This document shows, in pieces, positions 60,596 to 64,000 of a stretch of DNA of 64,000 bases; the stretch's first letter is position 1; every line of letters begins with the position of its first letter. Source of the stretch: Nocardioides sp. L-11A (lineage in GTDB: Bacteria > Actinomycetota > Actinomycetes > Propionibacteriales > Nocardioidaceae); assembly GCA_029961745.1 (NCBI GenBank), contig CP124680.1, positions 2,976,001-3,040,000 of the forward strand, read 5' to 3'. A program made the position numbers and the translations under genes. The notes beneath the pieces are model-generated. The model made no database searches, was not told the origin of the DNA, and saw nothing but the letters and a program-made list of their open reading frames with translations.

Positions 60596-62881
60596 GTGCT
60601 TCGCGGTCTCAACATCGCTAGTCAGTGGCGCTCCCTTGCGCCGGGCTTCTGGCCCAAGGACGTCCCGTTCGGGAAACGCACCATCGTCTACGGACACAAC
60701 GGGAGCGGCAAGTCCACCATTGCTGACCTGCTACTAGCGCTCGCCGATGAGGGCGCCCCCGTGGATACGTCCTGGGAGGACGAGGGCGGAACCTCTCACC
60801 GCGTGGCGCGTGGAGCGATCGGCCCCGCCACTGGTATGGCGGTGTTCACCAAGCGGTGGGTGGAGGAGAACCTCTCAGCATTTCTGGACGGCGAATCCGC
60901 GTCCGCCATCGTGACGCTGGGCAGAGAGGCCATCTCGGCGAAGGAGGAAGAGGAGCGCCTCGCTGAGGAAATCACGGCCCTCACCAAGTCCGCCAAGGAG
61001 TTCGCCAGCAAGGCCAAGGAGCACGACAAGAAGGCCGAGGCGCTGGCGCGCGAGGTCCAGAACCTCATCGTCGCGGAGTTGGAGGACGTAGACCGACGAC
61101 GATTCACCAAGCACCGGTATCAACTGCCGACAGTGAAAGCCAACCTCGCCGGGTTCAAGGGAGAGGTGCCGAGCGCCGCTGACCACGCCGCCGCGCTGAT
61201 GCGCCTGGGGGAGGGCGCGCCAGAGAAGATTCCAACTCCCCGCGCGATGCCGGATGCCGTCACGGCCAGCCTGAGCGACATGGACGCGCTCTTGTCCGAA
61301 ACTCCGACCCGCCAAGCTCTGGCCTCACTCGAAGGTCATCCCGAAGCGCAGCGATGGGTTGAAGAGGGCCGCGAACTGCACGAGGACGAGTCCGAATGCT
61401 TGTTCTGCGCCTCGCCGCTTACCAAGGAGCGCCGAGAAGCCCTTGCGAAGCACTTCGACGAGAGCTGGGTGAGCATCCGCGCTCGCGCCCGCACGCTGCG
61501 CGAACGGGTGAGTCAAGAAGCAAGGGACTTGGCAGCGTGGGTAAATGAGTGGCCCGACTCGTCGCTCATCGCCAGCGAGCATCGTCCCGGCTACCAGGAG
61601 GCCGTCGAGGCTATCCAGGCGGCCGTAGCGACGAGGAGCGCCGTCCTTGAAGCTGTCGAGGTCGCTCTTAGTGCGAAGGAGCTGGACCCAAGCGCTACCC
61701 TCACGTCGCCGGACCTGACCCTACTGGGTACGCCACCCAGTACGACGGCTGCGGATGAGCTTGTCACAACGCACAACGAGCAGGCTGACGACCACGACCG
61801 CATCCGTACCGAGAGCATCAACACGGTTCTCGATCACCTGGTTGGCTCCCACAGTGCGCGCTTCCTGGACCACAAGAAGCAGGTCGACGAAGCATCCGAG
61901 AAGGGAACGGCCGACACGCGAGCGGCGTCCGTCAGCGAGAGCGCGTTGAGGCGAATCCGCGAGCAGAGGCTCACGACCAGCGAGACGGCTAGGAGGCTCA
62001 CCGAAGACCTGTCGAGGGTGTTTGGGCGGGGCCACCTCTCCGTCCGCGTCACCGACGACGGCAAGTCCTACACCTGCTGGCGCGGCGGCCAGGCCGCAAC
62101 TCATCTCAGTGATGGTGAGCGCACCACTCTTTCGCTCTTGTACTTCCTGCGCCAGTTGGAGGATGAAAGTCACAAGGCTGACCCTGGCCAGCGGATTGTC
62201 GTAATCGATGACCCCTCCAGCTCCCTGGACCGCGAGTCGGTCTTCGCTACCCATCAGTGGCTGGTCTCGGCGCTAGAGAACGCGGGACAGTTTATTCTCT
62301 TCACCCACGACTTCAACCTGCTGCGCCTGTTCCTGAAGTCGCAGAAGAACCAGTGGGACACCTCGTTCAAGAAGCTGAAGAACAACGACCCTGACGAGAC
62401 GAGATACCCGCGCGTCGCCTTCGTCGAGTGCTTCGCAAGCAACCAGGGCGGGCAGCGCCAGACGCGTATTGCCCCGCTGCCCGATCTGCTTCGCAAGAGC
62501 ACCTCCGAGTACGCCTACCTGTTCTCGATGATCATGAAGGGTCTTGCGGAGCCAAGCGACCACGAGCGCCTGTTCCTACTTCCCAACGCAGCACGCCGTG
62601 TGCTGGAGAGTTTCGCGAGTTATCGCACGCCGGACCTTAGCCACTTCGACAAGCAACTTGAGGCAATGATCGAGGAGCCAGAACTCCAGCCTTACCGTGA
62701 CGTCTACGACTTCTGCAATAGGTGGTCCCACGGTGAAGGAAGCGAGGCGGTGGACGTTCTCGACGCACGAGCCGTCTACAACTCGGTCCGGCGATGCATG
62801 GAGTTCCTACGTGCGGCTGACTCCGACCATTTCGCCCGCCTCTGTAAGGCAACATCGGTTGACGCCAACGTTCTGCGCTGA
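60596..62881 (+). CDS. Zinc-hook AAA ATPase, RloC/PrrC-like (AAA_13), candidate defence effector
   Basis: About 761 residues. Walker A IVYGHNGSGKSTIADLLLAL is near residue 35. A long coiled coil (about 110-170) and a second helical arm flank ECLFCASPLTKERR, a CxxC zinc-hook apex at about 270. The ABC signature is HLSDGERTTLSLLYFL (about 510), Walker B IVVIDDPSSSLDRES (about 540), and the switch His is in FILFTHDFNLLRLF. After the ATPase head comes a C-terminal domain with NAARRVLESFASY and FCNRWSHGEGS, whose R-x3-E and His are candidates for the R/E/H anticodon-nuclease site of RloC. Start is GTG 60596 or TTG 60593. RloC cleaves tRNA after DNA damage or phage signals; that role here is inference. 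Confidence 0.82.
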   Translation: MLRGLNIASQWRSLAPGFWPKDVPFGKRTIVYGHNGSGKSTIADLLLALADEGAPVDTSWEDEGGTSHRVARGAIGPATGMAVFTKRWVEENLSAFLDGESASAIVTLGREAISAKEEEERLAEEITALTKSAKEFASKAKEHDKKAEALAREVQNLIVAELEDVDRRRFTKHRYQLPTVKANLAGFKGEVPSAADHAAALMRLGEGAPEKIPTPRAMPDAVTASLSDMDALLSETPTRQALASLEGHPEAQRWVEEGRELHEDESECLFCASPLTKERREALAKHFDESWVSIRARARTLRERVSQEARDLAAWVNEWPDSSLIASEHRPGYQEAVEAIQAAVATRSAVLEAVEVALSAKELDPSATLTSPDLTLLGTPPSTTAADELVTTHNEQADDHDRIRTESINTVLDHLVGSHSARFLDHKKQVDEASEKGTADTRAASVSESALRRIREQRLTTSETARRLTEDLSRVFGRGHLSVRVTDDGKSYTCWRGGQAATHLSDGERTTLSLLYFLRQLEDESHKADPGQRIVVIDDPSSSLDRESVFATHQWLVSALENAGQFILFTHDFNLLRLFLKSQKNQWDTSFKKLKNNDPDETRYPRVAFVECFASNQGGQRQTRIAPLPDLLRKSTSEYAYLFSMIMKGLAEPSDHERLFLLPNAARRVLESFASYRTPDLSHFDKQLEAMIEEPELQPYRDVYDFCNRWSHGEGSEAVDVLDARAVYNSVRRCMEFLRAADSDHFARLCKATSVDANVLR

Positions 62882-63060
62882 CCTGTCGTTTCGACGCGAC
62901 AGAGTTCGCGAGGGCTCGTGGCAGCGCCGTTGCCGTCACAGTCGAAGCTGGTGCTCGCCGAGCGACAGCAGTAACAGCAGTTCAACGGTTGCTCACGCCT
63001 CGCCCGTTGGTTTCGTTTTGGGCCCGGATCGACCCCGTCAGACCGAGGGCGAGCGACCGG

Positions 63061-64000
63061 TCATCGCCACCCGAGTTCGGGAGCCACGTGCTGAATGACG
63101 CTCTCGATAACCGATGTACAATAGGCAACCCCCAGCTGGTTGGGGACCGTCAGCAGCAGCGTGTCGGCCTCGGCGATGGCCTCGTCGCCGCGCAGCTGCT
63201 CGACGAGCCGATCCGGCTCGGCGGCGTACGAGCGGCCGAAGATCGCGCGCATGTCGTCGATCTGACCGACCTGGTCGTCGTCGGGACGCCCGCCGAAGTA
63301 CATGCGGTCCTCGTCGGAGACGAGCGGAAAGATCGACCGGCTGACGGACACCCGCGGCTGGTGCTCATGCCCGGCGGCGGCCCATGCCTCGCGGAAGACC
63401 CGGATCTGGTCGGCCTGCTGGACGTGGAACGGCTGGCCGCTCTCGTCCTCCTTGAGGGTCGAGCTCATCAGGTTCATGCCGAGCTCGGCGGCCCAGCGGG
63501 CGGTGCCGTTGGACGCGGCACCCCACCAGATCCGCTCGCGCAGGCCCTCGGAGTGCGGCTCGAGCCGGAGCAGCCCGGGCGGGTTGGCGAACATGGGACG
63601 TGGGCTGGGCTGGGCGAATCCCTCCCCGCGCAGCACCTCGAGGAGGACCTCGGTGTGCCGACGGGCCATGTCGGCCTCGGTCTCGCCCTCGGCCGGCGCG
63701 TACCCGAAGTAGCGCCACCCGTCGACGACCTGCTCCGGTGACCCGCGCGAGATGCCCAGTTGCAGCCGGCCGCCCGAGATCAGGTCGGCGGCGCCGGCGT
63801 CCTCGGCGAAGTACATCGGGTTCTCGTAGCGCATGTCGATCACGCCGGTGCCGATCTCGATCCGGTCGGTCCGGGCGCCGATCGCGGCGAGCAGCGGGAA
63901 GGGACTGGCGAGCTGCCGGGCGAAGTGGTGCACGCGGAAGTAGGCGCCGTCCGCGCCGAGCTCCTCCGCCGCGACCGCGAGGTCGATCGACTGGAGCAGG
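63061..64000 (-). CDS. LLM-class flavin-dependent oxidoreductase, 5' end outside the window
   Basis: Luciferase-like TIM-barrel flavoprotein. The visible part runs from LLQSIDLAVAAEELGADGAY at the window edge through FRVHHFARQLASPFPLLAAI (His pair typical of the family), IEIGTGVIDMRYENPMYFAE and LQLGISRGSPEQVVDGWRYF to TVPNQLGVAYCTSVIESVIQ. About 313 codons are seen; the start is beyond 64000. The last 28 codons have much lower GC3 than the body and are an imported replacement (see island). The rest keeps chromosomal codon use. The substrate is unknown. Confidence 0.9.
   Translation of the reverse strand, partial: LLQSIDLAVAAEELGADGAYFRVHHFARQLASPFPLLAAIGARTDRIEIGTGVIDMRYENPMYFAEDAGAADLISGGRLQLGISRGSPEQVVDGWRYFGYAPAEGETEADMARRHTEVLLEVLRGEGFAQPSPRPMFANPPGLLRLEPHSEGLRERIWWGAASNGTARWAAELGMNLMSSTLKEDESGQPFHVQQADQIRVFREAWAAAGHEHQPRVSVSRSIFPLVSDEDRMYFGGRPDDDQVGQIDDMRAIFGRSYAAEPDRLVEQLRGDEAIAEADTLLLTVPNQLGVAYCTSVIESVIQHVAPELGWR

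Larger units (their letters stand above)
60013..63136. mobile_element. About 3.1-kb island inserted in the 3' end of an LLM oxidoreductase gene
   Basis: Bounded by the 14-bp sequences CCCAGTTGGTTGGG (60007-60020) and CCCAGCTGGTTGGG (63131-63144), which share an exact TGGTTGGG. Outside these lie the stranded original gene end on the left and the rest of the gene, completed by an imported 3' end, on the right. Composition is lower in GC than the flanks; a hand-counted line (61741-61800) is 37/60. The content is a 113-aa protein and a divergent zinc-hook ATPase. No integrase or transposase is present, so mobilisation would need help in trans or an enzyme since lost. Confidence 0.75.

Noticed and set aside
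60013..63136. A tyrosine or serine integrase, transposase or terminal inverted repeats in the island
   Set aside because: I read both strands and found no recombinase motif; the remaining gaps (60021-60072, 60415-60595, 62882-63060) are too short and hold no coding signal.

Overview
The window is 64 kb of high-GC actinobacterial chromosome. Gene content and order point to Nocardioidaceae (a Nocardioides- or Pimelobacter-like organism): a gcvP-merR-nuclease-merR-garA-gcvH-DUF881-sbp-DUF881-pgsA block in the order known from M. tuberculosis Rv1822-Rv1832, extensive 1-4 nt start/stop overlaps, and a steroid-degradation region controlled by KstR- and KstR2-type operators. The genus is inferred; nothing in the window fixes it.

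Layout. 1-3.6 kb: the 3' part of rmuC, a pair of 70-bp repeats, a thioesterase-like gene and a serine beta-lactamase-like hydrolase. 3.6-14.5 kb, all on the minus strand: gcvP behind a glycine riboswitch, the garA/gcvH block, division-associated membrane genes, a CDP-alcohol phosphatidyltransferase and two CBS-domain hemolysin-family proteins. 14.6-28.4 kb: accessory genes, including a cell-surface polymer transferase, a metallohydrolase fusion, a P450, an AurF-like diiron enzyme, a RES/Xre toxin-antitoxin pair, a Fic remnant, a dehydrogenase-kinase fusion and a tRNA-Pro(GGG). 28.5-33 kb: steroid C/D-ring genes (SDR, echA20, ipdABC). 33-37.8 kb: unrelated small genes. 37.8-44.2 kb: fadA6-ipdF-fadE30 diverging from fadE31-fadE32-fadE33. 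45.6-52 kb: hsaBCDA diverging from kstD and a MaoC hydratase. 52-60 kb: housekeeping and accessory genes (OsmC, rpe, kynureninase, LigD-polymerase-like, NUDIX, ATPase, sigma factor, MFS/MerR).

The steroid genes form a coherent pathway. KstD desaturates ring A, HsaAB hydroxylate, HsaC cleaves and HsaD hydrolyses rings A/B to give HIP. IpdF, FadE30-33, IpdC, EchA20, IpdAB and FadA6 then dismantle rings C/D as CoA thioesters. Two near-perfect ACCAAGCA-NN-TGCTTGGT palindromes stand before the two C/D-ring gene groups and two TNNAACNNGTTNNA boxes stand before kstD/hsaA. No kstR, kstR2, fadD3 or kshAB is present in the window.

The most unusual structure is at 60.0-63.1 kb. A roughly 3.1-kb segment of visibly lower GC interrupts the 3' end of an LLM-family flavin oxidoreductase gene. 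The original last 28 codons lie stranded at 59937-60020. A diverged replacement of exactly the same 84-nt length, with much lower GC3, completes the gene at 63061-63144. The segment carries no integrase, only a 113-aa protein and a divergent zinc-hook AAA ATPase resembling the RloC/PrrC anticodon-nuclease group. It looks like a compact defence-cargo island integrated with 3'-end restoration.
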